Origin: Heliocidaris erythrogramma
Lineage: Eukaryota; Echinodermata; Echinoidea; Camarodonta; Echinometridae
Assembly (NCBI GenBank): GCA_025617745.1
Contig: CM046864.1
Span: forward strand, 2,441,624 to 2,505,623
Direction: 5' to 3'
Length of the DNA stretch: 64,000 nt
Shown here: piece by piece, positions 9,123 to 19,899 of the stretch
Numbering within the stretch: position 1 is the stretch's first letter
Layout of the letters: every line of letters begins with the position of its first letter
Made by a program: the position numbers and the translations under genes
The notes under the pieces: model-generated
The model's database searches: none
What the model saw: the letters and a program-made list of their open reading frames with translations, nothing else
What the model was told of the DNA's origin: nothing

Positions 9123-9504
9123 ATTAAGAAATACTTCAACTGAATGCAGTAAATAAGACTAAAGTTTATTTGGGAGATACGCACTAAAGAAATTTTCACA
9201 GCCTAAAAACCGTAAGAACAAACACCGAACCCGAAGGCTCGGTGACAAACGGAAACACCCGCAAACACGGAAATATCTACGTGGGGCTGACCGTGAAAGA
9301 GAAAAATAAATGCCAAGAAAGGGAATCAAAAAATCCCTTGCAATCGGCAAGAGTGACTAATAAAACACAAAGTACTATAATCTAAACGAATATAGGTACC
9401 TAAAAGTGCTTTAACTATGTGAAAAAGCGCACCAAAAAGATACTATACGACCTGATTTCAGGAGCGCTGTGACAATACGTCCTAACTCGTCGGGGGCGAG
9501 CAAG

Positions 9505-9671
9505 AAAGAGGAAGATGGCCGTAGCGTGTTGACGCGCGTGAGTGGCGAGGACAATAGGATTACGGGGGGTGCGCACAATATTGTGACGCATGTGTGTTAA
9601 ATTCTCGAAGGGGTCCCGTAGTCAAGACTACAGGCATAATAGGTAGGTATATATGATTTATTGCAGTAAAT
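9505..9671. repeat. DIRS 5' inverted terminal repeat
   Basis: The core 9505-9652 is the inverse of 3615-3762, identical by eye. The outer part (ATGATTTATTGCAGTAAAT, to 9671) is unique to this end and is represented in the internal complementary region at 3878-3916. Transcription should start in or near it on the minus strand. Confidence 0.92.
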
Positions 9672-10005
9672 ACTCCTTTTAGGACATCTTTCCTTTTTTT
9701 GCAATGAATCTTCTCGAGGTCTTCCATTGATTCCCCGTTTTAGCTTCATCTTAATCTGCTATTTTCTCTTTGCATTTTTTATTTCTGTGCCTGTTCTCAT
9801 TCGGTATCAAGGGCTGTTTGTCTACCTTCATGTCCCTGGACACAGAATTGAGGTGTTAGATTAATAATTATAGATTGTGTGATACCCATATTTCATAATG
9901 GCATTAACTTGCTTTGGCAGATTCTTTATTTTGTTTACATTTTGATTTCAGTTCCATAAGTGTTTTTGTGTTTGTCTATTTATTTGTTTTATAATAATAA
10001 TAATA
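9672..10005. other. Unassigned AT-rich DNA
   Basis: No frame, repeat partner or motif recognised. It is the right flank of the DIRS insertion. Confidence 0.5.
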
Positions 10006-10200
10006 AAAAAAAATAAATAATAATAATAATATTCCGCCTTTATATAGCGCCTAATACATCGGCGATGTCTCTAAGCGCTTTACAGATATATTATTACCCC
10101 TCTGCCTCTTTACTGTGAAAGCCTCAAAAATTTTACCCCCGCCCCACGAAGTACTTGATGATACCAATATGCACAGGTCATCGATCTAAGCAACCACAAA
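10006..10200 (-). mobile_element. SINE/LINE 3' tail fragment (minus strand)
   Basis: Read on the minus strand it ends GCGCTATATAAAGGCGG then ATT repeats, preceded by a hairpin (ACATCGCCGATGT) and GCGCTTAGAG. This matches the 3' end design of the SINE at 1.0-1.3 kb and the LINE at 48.8 kb. No tRNA-like head is visible, so it is truncated or from a headless family. Confidence 0.6.
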
Positions 10201-10306
10201 GTCGAATAAGACTTAAAACGCGAAAAACATAATACACACAATCATGTATGTGAATATTTGTGATTTGATGAATGATTGTTTTCCTGTCTATCTTTTGTCG
10301 GTTTAT

Positions 10307-10353
10307 CCCCCCCCCCCCCCCCTCTCTCTCTCTCTCTCGCTCTTGCTCTCTCT
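10307..10353. repeat. Poly(C) and (CT)n tract
   Basis: About 16 C residues followed by alternating CT up to the edge of the THAP transposon. Confidence 0.9.
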
Positions 10354-10667
10354 GGCCCGTATTCTGAACTCCGGTTTAACTTGAAAGAAGACACCACTGA
10401 CAAATTTTGAAAAAAATATGTTGTTCTGCATGTCCCTAGGAACTAAGTATCGAAATTGTAATTTTTGAACAGCCTACAAGTGCGTATATTTTGATATAAA
10501 AAGTATGTTTTTGCCACTGTCGATACGCAAATTGGCTCGTGTCGGCCTAAGCTGTCACGTCATTGCAGCACTTTGAGTTTCCACCACAATGCGTGTGGGT
10601 TACGCGTCCGTAAAAGCAGACGATATTCGCATGCATACAGCTCAATAGTATTCGTGGAGTTGCAAAA

Positions 10668-10949
10668 ATGCCGTTGTGCCAGGCAATTTACTGTTCGAAT
10701 CGTCGTGAAAATTGTCCGGGAAAATCCTTTTTTGCCATCCCTGATCCGAAGAAGGATAGAGAAAGGTGTACTGTATGGATAAGGAACATTGGAACAACCA
10801 AATTCAACGTCAAAACGTACATTTATTCCCGTTTTCGAGTGGTCTGTGAAGACCATTTTGCGGACGGCGAAGACGAGGAGCAAGGTCATAATTATGCCAC
10901 TGGACCATTTCTTCGCCCAGAAAATCACTCATTCATCTCCTCAGCTTAG
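10668..10949 (+). CDS. THAP-type zinc-finger domain of a transposase (truncated)
   Basis: A 93-residue ORF with the C2CH THAP signature: Cys pair in MPLCQAIYC, a conserved Trp (VWIRNIG), then VCEDHF holding the third Cys and the His, and an RP-containing end (GPFLRPE). THAP domains bind the ends of their own transposon DNA. The frame stops right after the domain and no DDE/RNase H-fold region follows, so this copy could bind DNA but not cut it. A host THAP gene is unlikely because the ORF sits between matched TIRs. Confidence 0.78.
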   Translation: MPLCQAIYCSNRRENCPGKSFFAIPDPKKDRERCTVWIRNIGTTKFNVKTYIYSRFRVVCEDHFADGEDEEQGHNYATGPFLRPENHSFISSA

Positions 10950-11617
10950 ATTACAAGCTTATTGAAGAATGTGATAAGATTTTACTTGAAGATTAACCAG
11001 GAATTTATGTTAATGTCGTACTTGCTATCTATATCGCGAACGTAAGAACGTAAACAATGCAGCTTGCTGCATTAGCTTTCCGCGCGTGCCTTAAAGTACA
11101 CGCGTTAATAATGGGAAGCACGTACGAACGATGACAAACAGTAGTGCCAATTTTAATTTTATTAATTCGATCAATTGTAAAAAAATTTTGCTAAAGCACT
11201 TTATTTTTTCAGCAGATAATATTCAAAAATACAAAAAACTGAAAAATTTATAACATTTTCTTTTTGTCATGCATAATTGTCTCACAAATAGCATTTTTAT
11301 AGGCGCTGTGAAAGCGATCTGTGTATTGCTCCATATCGGCATTACCGTGATTTGCTGTGGTTTTTGCAGTAGTGCTGCAGTGACGTAACGGATTTTTGCG
11401 GCTCGTACTAGTAGATATTGTAATTTTTTTTTTTTTTTAAATCGAGATCTATGATTTTATCGACCTGAGCGATGAGTTTTTTGGTCAATCTGACTAGTTT
11501 TATAACATTAAAAATTGTAAAAGTACTAAAATTTGTCAGTGGTGTCTTCTTTTAAACCGCGGTCTAAGTGGGGTTTAAACTCAGTCTAAAACTGCCCTTT
11601 GAACCATAGTTTTGGAA

Positions 11618-11776
11618 AATTACATTCTGAAATCCGGTTTAACTTAAACTCCAGTCTAGTATGGCTTAACTTTGTACAGAAATTTAGACTGTACTTACGG
11701 TTTTAGTCAGTTTTGATTAAAACTCTGGTTTAACTTAGACTGGAGTTTAAGTTAAACCGGAGTTCAGAATACGGGC
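11618..11776. mobile_element. Nested mini-palindromic element in the right end
   Basis: ATTCTGAAATCCGGTTTAAC with AAACTCCAGTCTA near 11629-11660 is inverted at 11730-11775 (TAGACTGGAGTTTAAG...). This makes a roughly 159-bp palindrome that shares its right terminus with the larger THAP element. It explains why the right TIR of the THAP element is longer than the left. Confidence 0.65.
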
Positions 11777-11779
11777 CTG

Positions 11780-12810
11780 TTTTTTAATATATATTTCAAT
11801 CTTTGTTCGTTTTACGCCCATTATCTCCCGGTGACTTTTAAAATTTCCTCCCTGTTTCCTTCTCAACCTTCCCTGTAATTGCGCGTGACTCTGATTCTTT
11901 CGAGCCACCTCCCTCCAACCATCCCCTCTCCCCTCTCTTAATATCTTCCTGTTGTGTCCTTGTCTCTCCACGTCTGTTGTGATCATGGTGAAGATTTCCC
12001 TTTCGACTTGTCTATCTCAAACTATGTCTCTCTCTCTTTTTAGCTTCATATTTTCTATCTCAGTATTGTCCTCCTCTCTGTCCTCTCTCTTTCTCTATCT
12101 CGCTCTCTTTCTCTCTCTCTCTTTGCCAGCTTCTACCTGACATGATTTTCGTTTGTCACATGTCAGCCCCTCTCAAAAACACATTGTCAAGTGGAATAAG
12201 CGTATCGAACCCCCGAGGGCACTCAGATTTGTTTGATTTTCTTTTTTTTCCTTTTTTTTTGACGGGGATGTGCCTCAGTCAACCGTGAAATGGGGGTCTA
12301 AGGAACTGACTAGAAGCGAAAACAGGGTCTTTGGAAGGGTGAATTTATACCCAGCTTAGCAAAAAAAAAAAAATTGGTCTAAGGAACTACGGCACTACTT
12401 CATGTGGGGATTCTATAGTGCATGCATTATGCGCACGCATGTGAATGGACTTACGTGTACGAGCTAGGAAACGGGGTGCGCGGGGGTAAACGGAGAGAAA
12501 CGAGCGCTTTTGTTCCGGCCGGGTATCTTCAGAACCCTTGAGAGGGGTGAGCAGTTTACGGAAATTCGAGTATCTTGAGAACGGTGATCGGCCGTTGAAA
12601 GGGGGAGGGGGTCGTCAAAGCAGCATATGTCCAATATATTGAGTGCCCCCCCCCCCCCCCGGATCAAACCTTGGTTTCTATGATGAACATCTTATAGACA
12701 GCCTGGTAATGGGGCGATATGTAAAAAGACTCGGAACATGCATGCGAAACATGGATACAGCATTTCAATGACATATTTACACAATGGATTTCGATGAGAT
12801 GGCTTCTGGA
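11780..12810 (+). repeat. Dispersed repeat A, copy 1 (CT-rich head)
   Basis: Similar in order to 58780-59425: TTTACGCCC near 11810, a CTCTTTCTC-rich block, CAGCTTCTACCTGACATGAT near 12127, CACATGTCAG near 12157, then ACAGCCTGGTAATGGGGCGA near 12698 and GCATTTCAATGACATATTTA near 12760. This copy is about 380 bp longer between those blocks, includes poly(C) at about 12647-12660, and has no coding signal. Confidence 0.65.
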
Positions 12811-13084
12811 GAAAAAAAGAAAAAAAAAAAAAAAATTTCAATCTAAAAGGGATCAATATGTAAAAGTCACGCTACATTTTCTTTTCATTGCACCATGTAC
12901 CCTCTCACGTGTCCTTTAATTATGTGTGTTTGTGTGTGTTTGTGTACATGTTTACGCATTCAAACCGATGATATTGAACAAAGAGAACAATGGGTCGTCG
13001 GTTGTCAACAATTGGTGAGGTTTATTCCGTCAATGAATTTTGTGACGCAATTCAATAGTGGAGTCATCGGTTGAAATTCGAACA

Positions 13085-13135
13085 ATAGAAAACATAGATG
13101 TGTGTGTGTGTGGGTGTGTTTGTGTGTGTTTGTTG
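13085..13135. repeat. (TG)n-rich microsatellite
   Basis: Interrupted TG repeats, with another TG-rich stretch at 12925-12950. Confidence 0.85.
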
Positions 13136-13229
13136 TTTGTGAAGGTATAGTATTTACCCTTAATTCCTATACCCTATTTATATTTCAGTTGATGATTATT
13201 AAATGGTGTTTTTTTAATGTGTTCGTTAT

Positions 13230-14590
13230 TCTCGTGTTTATGCAACGCACCTTTAAATAAAGAGGTACAAGAAAAATGAGACAAATTTGCATTTCGTGCA
13301 TTGATAACAGTCTTCCGATATAGCACCACTGCTAAACATTTTTTTTTAATTTAGATAATCTAGATAATATGATCTAGACTTATTGACGATGAAATATTTT
13401 ATATATTTAAAACGGATCCTACCTTCGAACATCGATGCAATATGGCAATTCAAGGACAATCATTACAATTAAAGGGAACATCCATCCTAATATTTACTTC
13501 ACTTGAATAAACGCAGACAAATGAGAGAAAAGATTTGAGCAAAATCAGATTAAAAATAATAAAGTTATGAATTCTTGGAATTGTAATCAATCAAACACAA
13601 ATTGGCACCTCCTTGACGTATTCTTCAAGCTCCTCTCCCAGTTACTCAGTGCAGAAAATTCCTAAATTTTCATTTTCTTAGTTTTTGATGATGGATTGCA
13701 TTTGTTTCATATGGGTTTTGTGTGTAAGACATATGAGGAATGATTATGTATATAGTGTGCATGCATATTTGAGTACTTTCTTTAGACAAAATTGACATTA
13801 ATGACTTTTTGGTTGCAGGGCAAATGGGCGGGGGCCTCTCAAGATACGTCATGGAGTTTCCATTTTGTGTTTGATTGATTACAAATTCAAAATTCATTAC
13901 TTTCTTTTCGTATTTTGCTTAAACCTTCACTGATCTGTTTCCTTAAGTTTTCTGTTTATTTTAAAGTCAACTTGTAATCAGGATGGCCTTCCCCTTTAAG
14001 GCATTAGCCAATGATATGGTCGAATGAACCCCTACTCAACGTGCCGATCAACGCATTTACCTCATCTCCTCCCCTATCAAATAAGGGTTTTGTGTTGCCA
14101 TCATGTGATTCCGAAATGAGTTTGGGTGTTCCAGTCTAACCTAGATCTCAAACAAAAGAGCGGGTATGTTTGTCACCCTGAACACAAATTCGCCCCTGGT
14201 TAATGATTGTCTTTACATAATGGTTTGCGAAAAAAAAATGCCTCCTGTTTACAGTCAGTAAACCGTGAGTTATTGTTTCCCGACCTAACTGGCTACATGA
14301 CAACCCTTTCCTCACCTGCATGGAGTAGTTTCATACTGGAAATTAGCATGTCAGTGCATGTTACACATGGACATAATTCGAGTCACATATAAACATGATA
14401 GAGATTTAAGGAAGCGGGAAAATGATCTGTTTGAATCTTCAAGAGTCAGTGTAAATGATTTTAAAAAAAAAAACTGCATATACCACATGATAGGTTGGAG
14501 AGTTTGGTTTCCTGGTATATTGCTTCAGTTATTGATTTTCATATGTAAATAGAACACTAATACATTTCCCAAACATCGTTTTCTTGTTGA
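13230..14590 (+). repeat. Dispersed repeat B, copy 1
   Basis: Collinear with 55310-56410. Shared landmarks are GCAACGCAC near 13242, GATCCTACCTT near 13415, GAATGAACCCCTACT near 14024, TGATTCCGAAATGAGTTTGG near 14106 and CCTGGTATATTGCTTCAGTT near 14511. Relative to the partner it contains an insertion at 13469-13999, annotated separately. No ORF of note. Confidence 0.75.
13469..13999. mobile_element. TTAA-flanked MITE with empty-site counterpart
   Basis: Starts TTAAAGGGAACATCCATCCT and ends with the inverse form AGGATGGCCTTCCCCTTTAA. TTAA sits at both edges. The collinear copy of the host repeat near 55605-55615 reads across uninterrupted (CATTACAATCAATGCATTA), giving a related empty site. 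TTAA duplication points to piggyBac-type transposition. It carries AAAGTTATGAATTCTTGG, a phrase shared with the repeats at 18.3 and 32.4 kb. Confidence 0.8.
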
Positions 14591-14764
14591 AAAGGCAAAT
14601 CGATTGAGCTTCAGAAAATGTCAGCATTTTAAATCCTTAAAACACTATTTCTCATTCACTTTACACTGCGTTCGGGGTATTGTATGAGGATCATTATATT
14701 ATTTCTTTTCTCCTCTTCCTTTTTCTCTTTTGTGTGTGTGTGGTGTTTCTTTGTGGGTCATGAC

Positions 14765-15055
14765 TACTCACCGTTATTGTCCCGCATTCGCTCGATAAAG
14801 TGCATGCCACTGTGTTACCCATTTGGTGTCATGTTAACTGTATTAAATACAGTTAACATGACACCTTATCCCCATTTCTAGCTGTATTGTTTAAAGATTA
14901 TGTCACTAGAATACATGAAAATTATCAAGGGTAATTAAAATAAAAATAGATCTCAAGAAAGACACTAACTCTGATCCATCCAGTTCTTAAATAAGAGCAA
15001 AATCAAAGTGGGGCCAATTCAGAAATAACCCTGAAAGATTATGATACTAGTGAGA
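14765..15055 (+). repeat. Dispersed repeat C, copy 1
   Basis: Shares TCGATAAAGTGCATGCCA, TTATCCCCATTTCTAGCTGT and CAAAGTGGGGCCAATTCAGA with copies at 18895-19095, 21385-21885 (its later part) and 33530-34235. All four copies lie on the same strand. Confidence 0.75.
14825..14865. repeat. 41-bp perfect palindrome
   Basis: Arms 14825-14844 and 14846-14865 (GGTGTCATGTTAACTGTATT and its inverse) around a single base. The sister copies of repeat C lack it, so it arose locally. Confidence 0.9.
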
Positions 15056-15059
15056 GTTC

Positions 15060-16515
15060 CTTTTTAAAATTAATGCAACTGAAATGCTAAAGATGATTTC
15101 AATGTCCCGATACTTCAGATTTTATACATCAAAATCTCTCATCCATGCCAATTACTAACATATTTTCGATTATCCCCGCCTCTTTAATGCACAGTTAATG
15201 CAAAATGTAGGCCTAATAAAACATGGTATTATAAACAAAGTGTAGAAAACAAGCTCAGATATTTCAAGTCATGCTGAGGACACGATGAGATTTCTTGGGA
15301 CTTGAACAGCATTCTCCAAAATGACAGTCTGTCTACATTTTCTACAAGTTCATGAGTCTTCTTTCAGGATTCAGAATGACGCGTCAACTCTTTAGGTATT
15401 TAATATAGTTATGTTATTTATTATAGGTGTTTTCAGTCTCCCATGCCGAGACTGTATTTAAAAACGTTTCAGAACTCGTTTTGTCCTCTTTATAAGATCT
15501 TATTGATCACCATGCAGCCTCACAGATCTTTAAAAAATGCTCGCTCGCTTCGCTCTCTCGCACATTAATATGTAGGCCATCAAACCCAAATGCAAACTTT
15601 GATGCAAAAATAATTATCCCCGTAAATGTAATCCCAATGTAGGGTACATATGCCAACGTTTAGAAATGGTATATTTTTTTCCCGCTGACGCTGTAGGTGC
15701 CCTTTTCCCTCGAAAAATAGCCATTGATTATTGGTGCCCATAAACACTACACATTTCCGCTCAATATTGCGATCATACACTTCATTCCTTGAACCGGATT
15801 TATGCTGGTGCTTCCTCTGACGTCCCTCATTTTTTTTTTCTAGTCAATATCTTCTTTTCTGTGCAATCGATTCTCAGTATGAGACCTAGAAACTGACGGT
15901 GTATTTTCAGTTTAATTTCTAGAAACATGGCTTGTTAATCACAAGTTTGTTTCATTTTCTGTCAGGGCATGATATTGTATGTGTTGTTCTAAATAATCGC
16001 ATTTCTTAGAACCCTTCGGTAATTAGAACGCTTAGGCCTATAATGATATGATGACAGAACACTAATCTTTTATATTTTCATGACAGAATCGGTGTTTTGA
16101 TATCCGTTTAGTTCAAATCACAGTTGTGTAATAGGCTACTCGTTTTGGCAGAAACATGGTTTTAAAACACGGTATCAGAAGTCAGTCAGTGCTATGTGCA
16201 AATCTAGCGAATGAGCCCGAGTTTGCCGGGAGAAAAGAGCTGTAAACACGTTCCGGTGAAACAAAGTTTTAAAAGTGTTTTATAACCGTGTTTCAAAATC
16301 ACTGATTGTGGCTTTAATGGCAAAGCAAATAAAATCACGTACATGTATTTCGATGTTCAAGGTTAAAAGGGCTGTCAGAGCTGCTGATTGAGAAAGAAGA
16401 AATAAAGAAGTACTGATGGAAGCGATAAAAAGGGCTGGAATTTCATACGATAGTAAGTTTTGCACCCATGCATTATCTCATCTACTCAGTGACGGCGATG
16501 AAGTGCAGTATTGTA
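15060..16515. other. Unassigned AT-rich DNA
   Basis: No supported gene. Short ORFs here lack any domain signature, and no TIR or tail was recognised. Confidence 0.5.
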
Positions 16516-16519
16516 GTAT

Positions 16520-16765
16520 GATAACTTATACCTTTCCCTGTCATGTGATAATTATGAAAACTATTTTTATGCGGCAATAGATGAAGGTGCGTTGATCTGT
16601 TTTTGTAAAACAAGTCAAAATAGTGTTCTTGACTGAAATTTTTGACATAATTTATACCGTCCTAAACTAGTGCTAAGAACAATGTTCAACTCTGTATTTA
16701 TTAAAAGTAAGTGTATCCATTTTGCGAAGTTATCTCAGACATCATGCAATTTGCAGTGATCAACC
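16520..16765 (+). repeat. Dispersed repeat D, copy 1
   Basis: Matches 28830-29060 (TGTCATGTGATAATTATG, AACTAGTGCTAAGAAC, GCGAAGTTATCTCAGACATC) with moderate divergence. Non-coding. Confidence 0.75.
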
Positions 16766-17049
16766 TCATAGCATAAGGATTACACTATGAGAACCTCCAG
16801 TCATTGGTTCTTCTTTTTTTTCTTCATCTTCTTCTTCTTGTTCGTCATCCCATATTTATGGGATAGATATACCGATTATTGGGGCGCTTAGGGCAACATT
16901 TGTGGATTAATATCAAAGTAAAGCAATGCAACCTATCCAATTACTTTCGAGAAAGAAATCAGTAAAACAAAATGACGTGAGGTTAACCACTTGACTGCTA
17001 CTCTTATTACACATTGATAGCCTCTGCGCTACAACACTTTTTTGGTATT

Positions 17050-17520
17050 ACAGTATTTTCACATTTTTTATGTTTTGGAGTTTTATCATAAAAATTTGGT
17101 TATTTATTGGTTATAACATTAAAAAAAATTGGAAGAGCGGCAGCTATTGTTCAAACCCTGTATATCATCACAGCAGTGATACTGGCGTATTAAGGGGGCA
17201 AATCAATCGGCAGTGCTATCGTTCTGAAAGTGCAATAGCCTATAAGCACGCATATATACGTAGCACGCACCGTGAGGCGAGAGCGAGAGCACGTACATGT
17301 ACGTGGCACGCAGTCAAGTGGCTACCTTTTGTTCTAAAAAGTCATCTTGCGTGCCACCCTGAAACGTGCACGAATTTTGTCCCGCGCGGCCCTCCAACGT
17401 GCGCGCCGTGCCGTGCCGTTTCGTTGCACGCTGCCCGGTCAAACTATGCTATAATTATGTACATTGCAAACCTATATATTTTATTTTGTTGGAAGTGGAA
17501 TTAAACGAAATGAAATGAAA
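17050..17520. other. Unassigned DNA with a GC-rich patch
   Basis: Locally GC-rich (GCGCGCCGTGCCGTGCCG near 17401) within AT-rich surroundings. A 144-codon frame spans it but has no domain, and its composition follows the base bias. Confidence 0.4.
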
Positions 17521-17639
17521 AATGAACTACAGTTTGCTCTATGTCTTCAATACTACAGTGAGACTGCCAGACCGACTTCAAACCGACCGTCTGTGCCATT
17601 TAGAATGTTGTCGGCAGGCTGGGTTGCTGTTTAATGTCT

Positions 17640-17960
17640 GTCCAGGGGCGGCGGAGCGTCTTTCAAAGTGAAGGGGCATCAACAAAAATGGGCACTTTGG
17701 GGGGAAAAAGGACACCTACAAAGGGTGAAAACAAGGCGGAAAATGCCACTTTGAGACATTAGTATACCGCTACAATCTGATTAATACACTATCGATGATT
17801 ATTTTCGACACATTATTGTTTATGTCGTGTTGGGATTTGAAGGGGACTATTTGGGGACAGTTCTAGAAGGGCGGGGCGCTTCCAGAATGCGTTTGGGATA
17901 GGGTCGGGCAAAGAGGGTGGGAAACCCCAAATCCAAAGATTCCTAATAATGGAGCTGTTC
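17640..17960. repeat. Diverged GGGCACTTT-type repeat
   Basis: Phrases such as GGGCACTTTGGGG, GGACACCTACAAAGGG and CCACTTTGAGAC resemble 37440-37625 and, inverted in sense, the minisatellite at 46330-46800. Old copies of one family. Confidence 0.45.
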
Positions 17961-18104
17961 ATAATGATGAATGTAGAAACCCTGATAAAATGACCCCGGA
18001 GACCAGGAGCCTGTCACTTCGTGCGACCTGCAAAATGACCAAATCAAAACTAGATAGTACTGAGATTAAGGTTTAGAGGTGACTAATGAAAGTTTGCAAA
18101 ACCT

Positions 18105-18380
18105 TTGAGCAACTTTCCTACATATTTTACATCCATTTGAAAAAGCAGGTGAGTAAACTATCTGCAAGACGCCTTTCGTTATCAAAAAGCAATCCAGCTT
18201 TTGTAAAAAGCTGATTTGTGTATGAGCAAATAAAAACAGGATGGTGAAAGCTTGAGAGAAATCGGAGAAAGAATAAGAAAGTTATGACTGTTTCAAAAAT
18301 GACATTATATGCGAATCTCAAATCGGCATTTTGGTGAATCGATTGTGTCTTATGCACTGTCAACTCTCCCATTCTGTCAG
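18105..18380 (+). repeat. Dispersed repeat E (AATCCAACC family), copy 1
   Basis: Collinear with 32280-32560: AAAGCAGGTGAGTAAACTAT, GATGGTGAAAGCTTGAGAGA, AGAATAAGAAAGTTATGA, and CAACTCTCCCATT at the end. A relative lies within the TTAA MITE at 62.6-63.3 kb. Confidence 0.75.
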
Positions 18381-18394
18381 GAGGTGTAGCCCGC

Positions 18395-18740
18395 TTTTAT
18401 ACTCGACTGCCGATTTTGGCGACAAATCCGACCAGTATTGGGTCAGAGTCCGATTACCCTAAGTATAGTAACGGATGTGTCGGATTGGTGTCGGGAGAGT
18501 GTTGGAAGTGTCAGAAAACTGTCAGGTCACCCTTGGATTACAATCCGACCGCAGTTGGATCAGTCGGACGCCGCGGATGAAAATGGCGGACAGACATTTG
18601 GGCCGCTACCAGTCTGCATGTCATTCGATTACCCCGATCAATGTTGGGTCTCTATCGGATTTTTCGGAAAACGGGGACAAAAAAAAACCGGATGTCGGGT
18701 GATTTTTCATCTTCATGTTTGCAAAATTGGGATCAGATGG
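18395..18740 (+). repeat. TCGG-rich dispersed repeat, copy 1
   Basis: Dense in TCGGA/TCGGG words (GGATGTGTCGGATTGGTGTC and similar). A related patch lies at 29110-29335. Overlapping ORFs follow this bias and have no domain. Confidence 0.55.
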
Positions 18741-18894
18741 GCTTCACATTGGGTTCCGATGGTCAGTGGAATGGGGCTATTAGCCACACATTGTTCACGC
18801 TATTTCACGCACTATTTGCAATACTCGTAGTAAAATTGAGTCATGATCAATATTTGTAAAATATCAAAATTCTTGCGCGCACTTTTATCATCCT

Positions 18895-19095
18895 CCGCCT
18901 GCCCTTACTGGCACTCCCTGACTAAGCCCCCTCATTGTCCTGCATTGGCACGATAAAGTGCATGCCACTGCGTTAACCATTTAGCGTGCAGGTACTAGCT
19001 ATATGTTGTATTTTCGCCTTATCCCCATTTCTAGCTGTAATTATTTTAGACTATGTCACTTGAATACATGAACATCACGAAGGAATAATAAAAAT
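18895..19095 (+). repeat. Dispersed repeat C, copy 2
   Basis: CGATAAAGTGCATGCCACTG and TTATCCCCATTTCTAGCTGT shared with copies at 14.8 and 33.5 kb. Truncated on the right. Confidence 0.75.
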
Positions 19096-19639
19096 AGAAA
19101 TACCAGTAGCCTTATTGTCTGCTATATCGCCATGTCAAGCAAATATTTTTTTTATATTAATCGCAAACGTAGTAATATGGTCGTTATTGCTGACCTTGGA
19201 AGATCTCATTTAATCATTGAGGTTTAAAGTACTCCTAAGTACTGGATAAGAATGCGTAATATCGATTAAAGATACTATATTGTATGATAGTTGTACCGAA
19301 AACAAACGGCTATATGATATCATGGATAAATGCTAGTTGAGAAACATTAAAAAGATTATAGAAAGAGTAGACATCTTTAATGATATAGAAATATGTGAGC
19401 CAGATTATGCACAGATGACGCAAAACGAGTTCGTCGCTCACTGTGAGGGTAAATTACCAGATATATTTGAATAAAAATTGACTTTTTCCATTCTAAAAAA
19501 AACCTTGGAAAGGGTAACAAACTGCGGATATACCGATTTTTCAAAAGTTCCCTTAAAGAATTTTTTTTTTTTAAATTCTCACCGAGAGAAACATAAGATA
19601 AAGCATTTGCAAAGTTAAAATAAGCTTACGTAACCTACC

Positions 19640-19891
19640 ATGAAAAGAGGAAGATATCATCGCTCGCACAAAATACCAGCAAAAATACATTTTTGTGAAA
19701 GATGTATTATGCAGACTGTAGGAGAGGAATTCCATGATGTCATGCTATGTGCAAATTTAATAATAATGATAAGAGAAATGCTTTTTGATCTTTTACTAGT
19801 CAATGATAATTTTGAAAATATAAACAGTTTGGAGAAATTCATATATGTAATGTCACTCAAAGAAGACGCTCTCATAACTGAATTTGCCTAA
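19640..19891 (+). pseudogene. LINE RT C-terminal zinc-knuckle relic
   Basis: An 83-residue frame containing CERCIMQTVGEEFHDVMLC, a C-x2-C-x9-H-x4-C knuckle with the same spacing as the LINE at 53.7 kb (CPLCLNTDIGDEFHYIFVC). It is followed by a typical tail (NINSLEKFIYVMS). No RT palm is readable upstream, so only the extreme C-terminus survives. The call rests on motif spacing and neighbouring residue pattern. Confidence 0.55.
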
Positions 19892-19899
19892 ATTTTGCG

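Larger units (their letters stand above)
3568..9671 (-). mobile_element. Complete DIRS-type tyrosine-recombinase retrotransposon
   Basis: On the minus strand the order is 5' ITR, leader, gag (8663-6909), RT/RNase H/MT-like (6952-4958), tyrosine recombinase (ends 3984), internal complementary region (3824-3916) and 3' ITR. This is the canonical DIRS1 plan. Both ends finish in the same five bases TAAAT (3568-3572, 9667-9671), and no longer target duplication is seen, as expected for recombinase-mediated insertion of a circle. The 148-bp ITR cores at 3615-3762 and 9505-9652 read as identical by eye, and all three main frames are open, so this is a young insertion. The main defect noted is an Asp-to-Gly change in RNase H. 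Confidence 0.93.
10354..11776 (+). mobile_element. THAP-bearing DNA transposon remnant
   Basis: The outer inverted repeats match over at least 27 bp, GGCCCGTATTCTGAACTCCG at the left end and its inverse at 11750-11776. A second inverted match lies inside (GACACCACTGACAAATTT near 10390; inverse near 11530). The element carries a THAP zinc-finger ORF but no catalytic domain, so it is an internally deleted member of a THAP-plus-nuclease transposon group. No clear target duplication was found. Confidence 0.75.

Noticed and set aside
17070-17504. 144-codon ORF
   Set aside because: No domain, Arg/Cys/His-rich where the DNA is GC-rich, no supporting structure; likely chance.
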